From Fidelibacterota bacterium (lineage in GTDB: Bacteria > Fidelibacterota > UBA8477 > JABMPR01): a stretch of 64,000 nucleotides of DNA. The first letter of the stretch is position 1. Each line of letters starts with the position of its first letter. Where the stretch lies: positions 125,818 to 189,817 of the forward strand of contig JAERTJ010000086.1 in NCBI GenBank assembly GCA_016844945.1. The letters run 5' to 3'. Position numbers and translations under genes: made by a program. Shown here piece after piece: positions 35,085-44,198 of the stretch. The notes under the pieces are model-generated. The model searched no databases. It worked only from the letters and a program-made list of their open reading frames with translations, and had not been told where the DNA came from.

Positions 35085-38024
35085 TTAATTGCTAATGGTA
35101 AAAACCCAGGGATTTGCGGAGAGTCGATTGACCCATGCTCCATCCTCATATCTCATCATGCTGAGTTCCAGTTTTACTTTTACCGGTCTGAATATAGTTG
35201 ATGCCCAACTTGTACGTGCCCATGTGGGTTTATACGTCAGGGCAAATCCAAGATCACTTACTGTTTTCCAATGACTTCCATCCTGAGAATACTGACCCAC
35301 ATCGAAGAACATTCCAAAATCAAGTGTATTGGGCACATATGAAACAGATCGCAGGAGAATATCTGTATTGTTTGACCAGATAAAATTTGCAGATATATCC
35401 AGAGAATCAGAATACCCACGCATCCTGCCCCCCCCTTTGAGATAGTAACGTGAACCAAAGATTTCAGCATTCTCGATGTTGTGCAGAGAACTTGCCATAC
35501 GATTTAAGTAGACGCTTCTAATGTCCTGGGAAGCCAGGCGGCTTTTTATCATATCCGGTGTTGCACCATAATTGGTCAAAAGATTCATACGATTGTTGAT
35601 ATTGAAGTAGGGATAATAACGCTTCCAATTGCTCATAAGAGATATCTGGCTAAAATCTTCACCATATCCCCCCAAACCCCGGGGAGAGGTATAAGCATTC
35701 ATCGTAAAACCATAATCTCCACCCAAGAGGTCATTTTGATAATCATACTGAATGCCTAGCCGTGTAAAATCAACTCTATCAGCAGGATTCAAATTTGCAT
35801 GAGATGCATCCGTCTTTTCCAATCTTAGGGTTAAATAATGAATGGGATTTGCCCAGAACCTCTTGGCCCAATTCAGTTCGTATGCCAGGAATACATGGGT
35901 CATTGAACGCCAGACTTTAGCCTCTCCAAATGCAGTCGCTTTAAATGGCAAACCTATCTGCAATTTTTTGAAAGATACTGAAACATCGGGATTTCCTGAT
36001 CCCAGATTATGATCAAGTTCAGTCATTAAGTAATTGCCCGTGTTACGATAGACACGTTTAATCTGGACGCCTAACCCAGTTCCAGCCAGATCGCTGTAGC
36101 CAAACCTGGGTTTCCACAGGTAGAGATTTCTATCATCAGGATAGGCATCCCAGCCTTTGTAATTATATCGCCAGGCTCGTTCTCTCTGTGAGCTGTTATT
36201 CCGACGGTCCACATCAAAGAATACATTGTCGGGATCGAGGATCACATAATCCGGTCTGAAATCTGATTCGATTGCAACACTTCCCCTAGAGCGAAACCGA
36301 AATTCCTCTACCGTGGCTGAGGCTGTCTCACCATGCTTACCGAAGACCGTAGCTGACATGGGAACAAACATACCCCCTAAATTATCCATATTCACCATAG
36401 TTGTGAAATGATCCTGGTCATGTTCCTTAACCTGCCAGTCACTCAATTTATAATCTACATAATGGGTGGTATGGAGCCATTGATCAAAAAACCAATCCAA
36501 TTCTTCACCACTGGCATCTTCCATTGCTTTGATAAATCTGGCCTCGTTAACATGCTTTAGCGCCCATCTAGAATAGTAGAGGCGCATCCCCATGAGAAAG
36601 CGTTCTTCACCCAGATAGTTCTTGAGCATATCCAGCATGATACTGGCTTTGTCATACACATTATCGCGATATGAAGCATAGCTACTAAAGTTATAACTAC
36701 GGGTAGCAATTGGTTCATTGGCACATGAGGTCATGAATCGAATCACAGGCTTAAGCGCCGCCTCCTGATACATTTGCCGGGGGAGATTATCATGCTCGAA
36801 TTGGGTAATGTTATTTCTTGTGATATCATATCCATTATCGGGATAGTGGTGCTCTTTATACCAGCGGGTCTGAAAAGAGGTAAAGCCTTCATCCATCCAG
36901 GCATCATCTAATTCATCATTCCCTAGAATTGCGTAGAACCAATTATGACCAATTTCATGTACAGTGAGGCTTTCACTTTCTGAGGCATCCATGATCAGCA
37001 TGGGATATTCCATTCCCCCACTCAGTAATGCTTTGGTGACAGTCATTTGGGGCCAGGGATACATCCCAAATTTTTCAGATAGCCATTGAATAGCTGATTT
37101 ACCGTATTCGACCACATCTTTGGTCCATTGCTTACCAACCTGGGTCGTGTATAAAACATGAATCTCTACATCTTTCCAGAATCCATTTTCATAGACAAAG
37201 TCAGGAGAACATAGCCAGGCGAAATCATGGACATTTTCGGCAACAAAAGTGACTTGCCGTCTATCTGCACTATCCAATCCTGCCAGATACTTTCCCCGAT
37301 CCTCGCGAAACTCTGCGACCCATTCATCCCAATTTCTGGATGTGTCTACACTTACATCTGACCAGCCAGGATCTCCATCACTGACAACCCCGGTTGCACC
37401 AACCACTTGCTCCATGGGTAAATCCATTTTCACCCTGAAATTGCCAATTTCACCATAGAATTCACCCCAATCACCAAAGGGATCATCATGCCAGCCATTC
37501 TCATCATAGACTACAAATTTTGGATACCACTGAGCAAAATCGAACTGTTGCGCTTTCCAACCTGAACGATCAATATGTGGATGTATAATCGACTTCCAGT
37601 CCAGATGAAATTGAAGCGTATCGCCTGGGGCCAGGTCATTTTTCAATTGAATATCGAGGATCGTATCATCACGAATGGTAAAGTCGAGTTCTACTGAATC
37701 AACCGTGGCTTTTGCGACCTTGATACCTGTCCAACCTTTGTCCATGTCGATAGATTCATTATAATCATATTCCCATACTTCCTGAGCAATAGTACCTTCA
37801 TTAAAGGCATTATGGTATAAGTGCATGAGCATTTGATGGAGTGTATCTGGAGAATGATTGACGTATATCAGATCCGAAGTTCCAGTGAGTATCTTCTTTT
37901 CCGTATCAAGGATAATATCCATATCATACTCGACCCATTGTTGCCAATATTGACCGAATCCCGATCCAAAAATTAGGAGGAAAATGAGAACGACTTTACT
38001 GGATGTGCGATTCAGTGATACCAT
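35085..38024 (-). CDS. Secreted M1 family metallopeptidase
   Basis: Large exported peptidase of 979 residues. Signal peptide about 1-24 (LIFLLIFGSGFG region). The aminopeptidase core has the exopeptidase-type loop GGMEY (336-340), the zinc motif HEIGH (356-360) and the third ligand E379 in MDEGF. About 380 residues of beta-rich sequence follow, ending in repeated strand-like segments typical of a barrel or sandwich domain (NYLMTELDHNLGSG, FALTYKPTW). AGGGG precedes the ATG. It is the first gene of a pair with the M14 peptidase. A free C-terminal outer-membrane anchor is possible. Confidence 0.86.
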   Translation of the reverse strand: MVSLNRTSSKVVLIFLLIFGSGFGQYWQQWVEYDMDIILDTEKKILTGTSDLIYVNHSPDTLHQMLMHLYHNAFNEGTIAQEVWEYDYNESIDMDKGWTGIKVAKATVDSVELDFTIRDDTILDIQLKNDLAPGDTLQFHLDWKSIIHPHIDRSGWKAQQFDFAQWYPKFVVYDENGWHDDPFGDWGEFYGEIGNFRVKMDLPMEQVVGATGVVSDGDPGWSDVSVDTSRNWDEWVAEFREDRGKYLAGLDSADRRQVTFVAENVHDFAWLCSPDFVYENGFWKDVEIHVLYTTQVGKQWTKDVVEYGKSAIQWLSEKFGMYPWPQMTVTKALLSGGMEYPMLIMDASESESLTVHEIGHNWFYAILGNDELDDAWMDEGFTSFQTRWYKEHHYPDNGYDITRNNITQFEHDNLPRQMYQEAALKPVIRFMTSCANEPIATRSYNFSSYASYRDNVYDKASIMLDMLKNYLGEERFLMGMRLYYSRWALKHVNEARFIKAMEDASGEELDWFFDQWLHTTHYVDYKLSDWQVKEHDQDHFTTMVNMDNLGGMFVPMSATVFGKHGETASATVEEFRFRSRGSVAIESDFRPDYVILDPDNVFFDVDRRNNSSQRERAWRYNYKGWDAYPDDRNLYLWKPRFGYSDLAGTGLGVQIKRVYRNTGNYLMTELDHNLGSGNPDVSVSFKKLQIGLPFKATAFGEAKVWRSMTHVFLAYELNWAKRFWANPIHYLTLRLEKTDASHANLNPADRVDFTRLGIQYDYQNDLLGGDYGFTMNAYTSPRGLGGYGEDFSQISLMSNWKRYYPYFNINNRMNLLTNYGATPDMIKSRLASQDIRSVYLNRMASSLHNIENAEIFGSRYYLKGGGRMRGYSDSLDISANFIWSNNTDILLRSVSYVPNTLDFGMFFDVGQYSQDGSHWKTVSDLGFALTYKPTWARTSWASTIFRPVKVKLELSMMRYEDGAWVNRLSANPWVFTISN

Positions 38025-38092
38025 AGTTAAATCCCCTGGATAGTCCGCTTCACAGATAATTGCAATAAGGTGATAAGGTAGCTGGTTTTTTA

Positions 38093-38139
38093 CTGATTAT
38101 GGAGTAAAAACGCTAACAAATGTCTTTCTCCATAATCAG
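38093..38139. repeat. 12-bp perfect inverted repeat between aspS and the M1 gene
   Basis: CTGATTATGGAG (38093-38104) and CTCCATAATCAG (38128-38139) are exact reverse complements around 23 bp. No U-tract follows on either strand, so this is not a standard terminator. It could be a regulator site or an RNA hairpin. Confidence 0.55.
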
Positions 38140-38169
38140 CATACGGGTACAAACTCCCTGGTGAGAATC

Positions 38170-39939
38170 CTACTCGATGAGTTTGATGTGCAGTTCTTTT
38201 AGCTGTTGTGCATCCACATTGGACGGGGCCTCATCCATGAGTGATGATGCTGAAGTCGTTTTTGGAAATGCTATGACGTCTCTGATATTTTCAGTGCCAG
38301 CCAAAATCATGATCAATCGGTCAAAACCAAATGCAATCCCACCGTGAGGTGGTGCACCATATTTGAACGCCTTCAATAGAAAACCAAATCGTGCCTGTGC
38401 TTCTTCCTCATCCATCCCGATGAGTTCAAACATGCGACTCTGCATATCCCGGGTGTGAATCCTGATTGATCCACCGGCAACCTCATATCCATTGATAACC
38501 AGATCATAAGCCCGTGCACGTACTTTGCCAGGATCAGTCTGCATTAATTCGACATCTTCAGGATGTGGTGATGTAAACGGATGATGCATAGCGATATAGC
38601 GCTTGCTGTCCTCATCCCAATCCAGAAGAGGGAAATCAAGAACAAACAGAGGCTTTATCACCCCTTCAGGGATCAAGTTCTCTCGTTTCGCCAACTCAAG
38701 ACGCAAAGCTCCCAGTGCTTGCAATGTTTTCGCCTCAGTATCTGAAACAAAAAAGAGGATATCATTATGTTTTAGGTCTAATTCGCCTACGATTTCGGCT
38801 TGCAAGTCCTCGGGGAAAAATTTACTTATCCCCGCGCTGAATTTGCTCTGGTCCATTTTTACAAACGCCAGACCTTTTAATCCATAATAGGTTCTTAACC
38901 AGTCTGTAAGACCATCAGTCACTTTACGGGAGTATTTGTCAGCGGCATTTTTAAGCACCAAGGCCTTGATCCTTCCGCCATTGGCAAGGTTATCCTTGAA
39001 GACACCAAATTCAGTTTTTTTTGCATAATCAGCGAACTCTACCAGAGGTAATTCAAATCGAATATCTGGCTTATCGCTGCCGTACATTTCCATGGCATCA
39101 GAATACTTCATTGTGGGGAAAACTTCAGGCAGTTCGTAATCCAGAATATCCTTGAACATCCCCCGTGTTACCCGTGTCGCCAGACCCAGCACATCTTCCT
39201 GATCCACGAAAGACATTTCGATATCAATCTGGGTGAACTCGGGTTGCCGGTCTGCTCGTAAATCTTCATCACGGAAACATTTGACAATCTGGAAGTACTT
39301 ATCGTACCCCGCTATCATCAGGAGCTGTTTATATGTCTGAGGAGATTGGGGGAGTGCATAGAAGCGCCCTTTGTGGATACGACTTGGTACTAGATAATCC
39401 CTTGCACCTTCAGGAGTAGATTTCATGAGAACAGGTGTTTCGAACTCCATGAAGCCTTCAGCATTCAGTCGGCTACGGGCACTCTGATAGGTTTTTGAGC
39501 GCAGGGCCATGAAAGATTGTAATTCCTGTGTACGCAATTCTAGATAACGATACTCCAGGCGAAGATCTTCACTGCCACTTTCACGGTCAGAGACCAGAAA
39601 TGGTAAGGGCTGAGCCTCATTAAGAACTTCCAATTCAGAAACGATCACTTCAATGGAACCAGTAGGCATATTGGGATTTACATTTCCTTCCGGACGCGCC
39701 TGTACAGTCCCTTTGACTGCGATGACATCTTCCATTCCCAGTCTTTTCGCCCGGGCTGCCATATCTTCATCAAGATCAGGATTGAAAGTTACCTGTGTTT
39801 TACCATATCTATCGCGTAAATCGAGAAAGATGACACCACCGTGATCACGGTTCTTTGCAATCCATCCATTAAGGACGACTTCCTGGTTCACATTCTCGGT
39901 TGTAAGTTGACCACAGGTCACTGTTCTTTTCAATCGCAT
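38170..39939 (-). CDS. aspS: Aspartyl-tRNA synthetase
   Basis: Class II synthetase of 589 residues with an N-terminal OB anticodon-binding domain (about 1-110), class II motif 2 region CFRDEDLRADRQPEFTQID near 218-236, a bacterial insertion (GAD) domain near 290-420, and motif 3 AFGFDRLIM near 545. Position 33 is His (NRDHGGVIF), the residue found in non-discriminating bacterial AspRS, whereas discriminating E. coli-type enzymes have Leu. If so, Asp-tRNA(Asn) is made and amidated by GatCAB; that gene is not in the window. Confidence 0.96.
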   Translation of the reverse strand: MRLKRTVTCGQLTTENVNQEVVLNGWIAKNRDHGGVIFLDLRDRYGKTQVTFNPDLDEDMAARAKRLGMEDVIAVKGTVQARPEGNVNPNMPTGSIEVIVSELEVLNEAQPLPFLVSDRESGSEDLRLEYRYLELRTQELQSFMALRSKTYQSARSRLNAEGFMEFETPVLMKSTPEGARDYLVPSRIHKGRFYALPQSPQTYKQLLMIAGYDKYFQIVKCFRDEDLRADRQPEFTQIDIEMSFVDQEDVLGLATRVTRGMFKDILDYELPEVFPTMKYSDAMEMYGSDKPDIRFELPLVEFADYAKKTEFGVFKDNLANGGRIKALVLKNAADKYSRKVTDGLTDWLRTYYGLKGLAFVKMDQSKFSAGISKFFPEDLQAEIVGELDLKHNDILFFVSDTEAKTLQALGALRLELAKRENLIPEGVIKPLFVLDFPLLDWDEDSKRYIAMHHPFTSPHPEDVELMQTDPGKVRARAYDLVINGYEVAGGSIRIHTRDMQSRMFELIGMDEEEAQARFGFLLKAFKYGAPPHGGIAFGFDRLIMILAGTENIRDVIAFPKTTSASSLMDEAPSNVDAQQLKELHIKLIE

Positions 39940-40035
39940 ATTCGCTCCATATTTTAAAATCGGGGCAATGTAATCCCTGATGCGGGCACATCAATAACTG
40001 ACATTTGTGAAGTTGTTTAAATCTGGGGATAGCGA

Positions 40036-40434
40036 CTAATTACGTCTGAGTCTCTGAATAAGGGGTAAAACATCTTCCTGCTCCTTCTGGAGAGGCTGGG
40101 AATCATCAACCCACTGTTGTTTCTCTTCTACCACAGGTGATGGTTCAGGAATCTCTGGATAAGTCTCTTCTTCTGATTCGAGATCTGGTTCCAGGGACTC
40201 AGATTGAGGTTCTACTGTTTCATTAAACATGTTGCCTCTACCCAGAATCAGCCAGTTGAAGTCTAGATCATATTCTTCAGAGAGGGGCACGAGTTTGGTA
40301 CATTTGATTTCCCGTTCTCCCATTTCCCAGTAAATAATTGTTCTTTTGCCAAGCCCACACAGGCTTGCGACTTCCCTCTGGGTTAGACCTACAGCAGCTC
40401 TGAATTCTCTCAATCTATCTGCAACTGATGACAT
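40036..40434 (-). CDS. XRE-family DNA-binding protein with acidic tail
   Basis: Protein of 132 residues. The N-terminal helix-turn-helix (about 5-58) reads LREFRAAVGLTQREVASLCG, GKRTIIYWEMGEREI, DFNWLILGRG, the last being typical of phage-repressor-like XRE proteins. The second half is low complexity, Glu- and Pro-rich (YPEIPEPSPVVEEKQQW), ending in a basic VLPLIQRLRRN. The target is unknown. It is transcribed toward aspS with a 96-bp gap. The 194-bp region upstream, divergent from the TonB receptor, holds no other gene. Confidence 0.7.
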   Translation of the reverse strand: MSSVADRLREFRAAVGLTQREVASLCGLGKRTIIYWEMGEREIKCTKLVPLSEEYDLDFNWLILGRGNMFNETVEPQSESLEPDLESEEETYPEIPEPSPVVEEKQQWVDDSQPLQKEQEDVLPLIQRLRRN

Positions 40435-40628
40435 GATTCCTCATTTCTTGAACTGCAATAATATGCACCTCGAATCGTCTAAAATAAAAGTCAAAAGATC
40501 AGGATTTTGATAACTGTTTCCTTGATGATCAACTCAGTCTTAAAAATCACAACTCAGGCTTAATTTACAAAAGCATGTCCGCTGGAATTTTATTATGAAT
40601 CGCGAGATCAACTTTCCATATTCGCCCG

Positions 40629-43148
40629 ATGAAATTCAAAGCTCTCATGTTCCTATTCCTGCTGTTCCTGGTGTCTGTCAGCACAGTTCTCTCAGAACAA
40701 TCTATCAATGGGTTTATTCGTGAGGACAAGACTGGTGAGCCTCTCCCCTATGCCAACATCATCTTACCTGATCTCAACCGCGGTGCTACTTCAAACACTG
40801 AAGGTTATTTTGTGATTAGTGATGTACCGGTTGGTTCTCACAAGCTGGTGGTTTCAATCATCGGATATAGCCCTGAAGAACACCTTGTACAACTCCCGGT
40901 CGATATGAATTTGCGTCTCGACCTGCGACTTGTACAGGCAGTGATTGAAGGTCAGTCCATTGAAGTCAGTGCAGAACGGGAAAAATTTAAGGAGCTGGTG
41001 AGCACAAGTACGGTCACACTTGACCGGAGAGCTATCGAGGTGGCACCATCTTTTGTTGAAGCTGATGTGTTCCGAGCGCTTCAACTTCTTCCAGGTGTTC
41101 AATCACTCAATGATTTCTCATCAGCACTCTATGTCCGTGGTTCCACGCCTGACCAGAACTTAATTATGCTAGATGGCATCACCGTTTACAACCCCATGCA
41201 TCTCGGAGGTGTTTTTTCAACATTTAATACTGATGCCATCAAAGAGGCGGAATTCCATGCGGGTGGGTTTCCTGCCCGGTATGGTGGACGATTAGGCTCC
41301 ATTCTGAATGTCGTTAACCGTGAAGGCAATACTGAAGAGATGAGTGGCAGTGCAAACATCTCTCTGATTTCAAGTAAAGCCCTTGTCGAAGGACCATTAC
41401 CCACCGGCGATTCAGAAACCTTAAAAGGATCCTGGATGCTTGCCGGTCGCCGTACATACTTTGATCTCATTGCCAATACGGGATGGAAATATTTAATAAA
41501 ACCGACACTTGATCCAGATGAGCAGGAAAATGCCCCAGATAATATTATGCCCTATTACTTCTATGATTTCCAGGGCAAATTGAATCTGGATATTGGTTCG
41601 GATCATCGCCTGACCTGGAGTTCATTTTATGGTGATGATGTCCTTTACTGGAACTATGATTATAGCTATTCCTCAGAAGAGGATAATTATGCCTATGAAT
41701 CAATTGATTCAGATTACAACTATGAGAACGAAGAGAGCAATACCTTCGATTGGCGTTGGGGGAATTTTACCAATAGCCTGAGCTGGCGCTGGATCATCAA
41801 TCCCAAGTTGATTGCACGCACGGCTATTGCCAACAGTCGATTTCGTTTTGAAGTTGATTTTGATTTTGATGACCAGGGCCGTTCCCATAGTCCGATGGAT
41901 ACCAACACCTGGGCATCTAATTATGGCTTTGATCTGTTTGACCGTATTAATGACAAGAGTTTTGAGACTTCTCTAACCTGGCTATATAGTGATAAACATA
42001 AAATTTCTTCAGGCTTACAACTCAAACGGGTTCATTTCAATCTGGGAATGATTATTGGAATGGAGGAATCTACTGAGGACTATCACAACACATTTCTTGA
42101 CACCCTGATGTGGATGGAGTCCAGACCTACTGAAAGTGCCTTCTACATCCAGGACCAATGGGAGGTCAATTCATTACTCTCTGTGCAGAGTGGGTTTAGA
42201 ATTGCCGGATATTCTCTACATGATAAAACCTACATGGAACCGCGATTAGGTCTAAAATATTTTCTGACTGAAAACTTGTCCCTTAAGGCTTCTGCCGGTC
42301 GCTATCACCAATTCTTGACAGTTGCTAATCCTCCGGATGAGAATCTGAGGTTTCTGGATATCTGGTTTGGAGTTCCAGATGATAGACTGGCTCCACGTTC
42401 AGATCATTTTATCATGGGTGCTGAGTATCTTACCAACACTGACATCCTCCTGCGTATGGAAGGCTATCATAAATCTTTCGATAATCTGCTGACCCTAAAA
42501 CCGACAGAATTACTCACAGTTGCTGATGACGGAACTATTCATCTGGATCCGTTCAATGAATTTTGGGATACTGATGCTTATGCAAATGGCCTGGAAATTC
42601 TGGTGAAAAAGCTTTCGGGAAAAGTTCGAGGTTGGGCAGGTTATACCTATGCCGTCACTCAGAGAAAATATGAAGGGCAAGACTGGTATTACCCGAAGTA
42701 TGATCGTACACATACACTTAATGTTGTTGCCGATTGGGCACTTTCCAAAAAACTGCACTTTAGCACCGCTATTACCTATTCTGGTGGGAATCCATACACG
42801 GCTGTGATCGGGCGATCAGAGTCCTATCAGGACAATCAGTGGTCCACAAACAATCAATGGAATGTATGGCCGAATTATCTTTATGGTGAGCGTAACGCCG
42901 CCCGTTATCCCGGATATTTCAGATGGGATGTCAGTTTTAAGAGAAAAGCTCCCTTTCGGAATGGCTCCTGGGAATGGTATTTCCAGATTTTAAATGTGAC
43001 AAACCATTTGAATACCTTTAGTTATATCTATAGACAAAATGAAGATTTTAATTTTGAAACGGGTGAAATCACGAACAAAGGGGTTCAACGATTTGGCATA
43101 CCCATGTTTCCATTCTTTCCAACTTTTGGGGTGAAATTTGAATTCTAA
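40629..43148 (+). CDS. TonB-dependent receptor with carboxypeptidase-regulatory-like N-terminus
   Basis: Outer-membrane receptor of 839 residues. Signal peptide about 1-22 (FLFLLFLVSVSTVLS). The CarboxypepD_reg-like domain (about 25-110) contains FIREDKTGEPLPYANIIL and TSNTEGYFVISDVPVGSH. The plug (about 120-230) includes VRGSTPDQNLIMLDG and FPARYGGRLGSILNV. The barrel ends GVKFEF. It is followed by a DUF4249 lipoprotein on the same strand, an arrangement common in Bacteroidota and relatives and similar to SusC/SusD pairing. Substrate unknown. It shares architecture with the receptor at 11944 but is not a close copy. Confidence 0.86.
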   Translation: MKFKALMFLFLLFLVSVSTVLSEQSINGFIREDKTGEPLPYANIILPDLNRGATSNTEGYFVISDVPVGSHKLVVSIIGYSPEEHLVQLPVDMNLRLDLRLVQAVIEGQSIEVSAEREKFKELVSTSTVTLDRRAIEVAPSFVEADVFRALQLLPGVQSLNDFSSALYVRGSTPDQNLIMLDGITVYNPMHLGGVFSTFNTDAIKEAEFHAGGFPARYGGRLGSILNVVNREGNTEEMSGSANISLISSKALVEGPLPTGDSETLKGSWMLAGRRTYFDLIANTGWKYLIKPTLDPDEQENAPDNIMPYYFYDFQGKLNLDIGSDHRLTWSSFYGDDVLYWNYDYSYSSEEDNYAYESIDSDYNYENEESNTFDWRWGNFTNSLSWRWIINPKLIARTAIANSRFRFEVDFDFDDQGRSHSPMDTNTWASNYGFDLFDRINDKSFETSLTWLYSDKHKISSGLQLKRVHFNLGMIIGMEESTEDYHNTFLDTLMWMESRPTESAFYIQDQWEVNSLLSVQSGFRIAGYSLHDKTYMEPRLGLKYFLTENLSLKASAGRYHQFLTVANPPDENLRFLDIWFGVPDDRLAPRSDHFIMGAEYLTNTDILLRMEGYHKSFDNLLTLKPTELLTVADDGTIHLDPFNEFWDTDAYANGLEILVKKLSGKVRGWAGYTYAVTQRKYEGQDWYYPKYDRTHTLNVVADWALSKKLHFSTAITYSGGNPYTAVIGRSESYQDNQWSTNNQWNVWPNYLYGERNAARYPGYFRWDVSFKRKAPFRNGSWEWYFQILNVTNHLNTFSYIYRQNEDFNFETGEITNKGVQRFGIPMFPFFPTFGVKFEF

Positions 43149-43161
43149 ATTCTCACAACCC

Positions 43162-43197
43162 TCTCCTCCGGACATTGAGCTCGTCGAAATGTCCACA
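43162..43197. repeat. 36-nt dispersed repeat, copy 2
   Basis: Reverse-complement relative of 25375-25410, with core GGACATTGAGCTCGTCGAAA. It lies in the open frame in front of the DUF4249 signal peptide. This is a reason to place that gene's start downstream of it. Confidence 0.6.
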
Positions 43198-43257
43198 AGC
43201 CATAGAAAAATCCTTGGATTACTCAATGCTATAAACCTCAGGCACGAGAGACAGGTT

Positions 43258-44196
43258 GTGTCATCTAGATACCCAGGACCGCTTCATATTCTGAAACCTG
43301 CGATCCTACTCCTCGTGCTCCTCTTGATAACCTCATGTGGGAATTGGGGTTGGGAATCCATTGAAACAGATAATGAAGAAAAGTTAAACGTCTTCGGATT
43401 AATCAGTCTTGATGGGGACCTTGAAAGCTTTGTAGTTGTTCACAAAACCCTGGAAACCTCAGGTCCTGATCAAATAAAAGTCGGTGAAGATAGCTGGGGA
43501 AATCCAATTTATGAATCTCTGTATGTAGTTAAGGATGCTCACGTGCTTATCTCTGATGGTGTCAATGAATATGTTTTCGAGAGGAGTCCTACACCTGCGG
43601 GATCAGAGGATGATTATAGATGGTATGGTGATATTGATAGTGATCCTGGTATATATAAAAACACTGACAATACATTTACACCTCATTCGAATACGGAGTA
43701 CACATTAAGAGTAACCACGCCTGCAGGTCTCGAATTACAGGGCTCGACGCAAACGCCACCCTACCCCCAGATCAATGAATATGCATTGCCGGATACAGTT
43801 TCCATCCGTGAATTGTTTAAAGTTCAATGGCATCAAGGCGGTGACTGGGCATCCACCATCGTAACGGAGAAGCTGGTACGACAGGACGAATTCATTTGTG
43901 GTTTAGAGCAGTATGGGATCAATCAACCCGGGGATACCAGTTGGACCTCAAGTGTCCAATCCTGGTGTTATGAGTATGAGCCTGATCCAGGCGCTACGGC
44001 AAGAATGAAAATTCGCCTACGCTTTCACGATGAAAATTATTACAACTATTTCCTGGCTTCCGAGGATGAGGCAGGTGAGATTTCCAACATTCTGATCGGA
44101 GAGGGTGGGGTTGGAAAGGCTGAAGGCGTTACAGGAGGTTTTGGTGTTTTCGGTGCCATCAGTAGTGATTATACCATGCGAATTGCAATCCCCTGA
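43258..44196 (+). CDS. DUF4249 lipoprotein, partner of TonB receptor
   Basis: Secreted lipoprotein of about 313 residues. The frame is open from TTG 43138, overlapping the receptor, but the N-terminal 40 codons contain a dispersed repeat and do not look like protein. GTG 43258 gives a compact signal peptide (PAILLLVLLLITSC) with lipobox cysteine C27; ATG 43189 is the other option. Beta-rich body with VVHKTLETSG, VKDAHVLISDG and YTLRVTTPAGLELQGSTQTP, as in DUF4249. It ends 2 bp before the convergent cytochrome gene. Probably a surface-exposed substrate-binding partner of the receptor. Confidence 0.72.
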   Translation: MSSRYPGPLHILKPAILLLVLLLITSCGNWGWESIETDNEEKLNVFGLISLDGDLESFVVVHKTLETSGPDQIKVGEDSWGNPIYESLYVVKDAHVLISDGVNEYVFERSPTPAGSEDDYRWYGDIDSDPGIYKNTDNTFTPHSNTEYTLRVTTPAGLELQGSTQTPPYPQINEYALPDTVSIRELFKVQWHQGGDWASTIVTEKLVRQDEFICGLEQYGINQPGDTSWTSSVQSWCYEYEPDPGATARMKIRLRFHDENYYNYFLASEDEAGEISNILIGEGGVGKAEGVTGGFGVFGAISSDYTMRIAIP

Positions 44197-44198
44197 TT

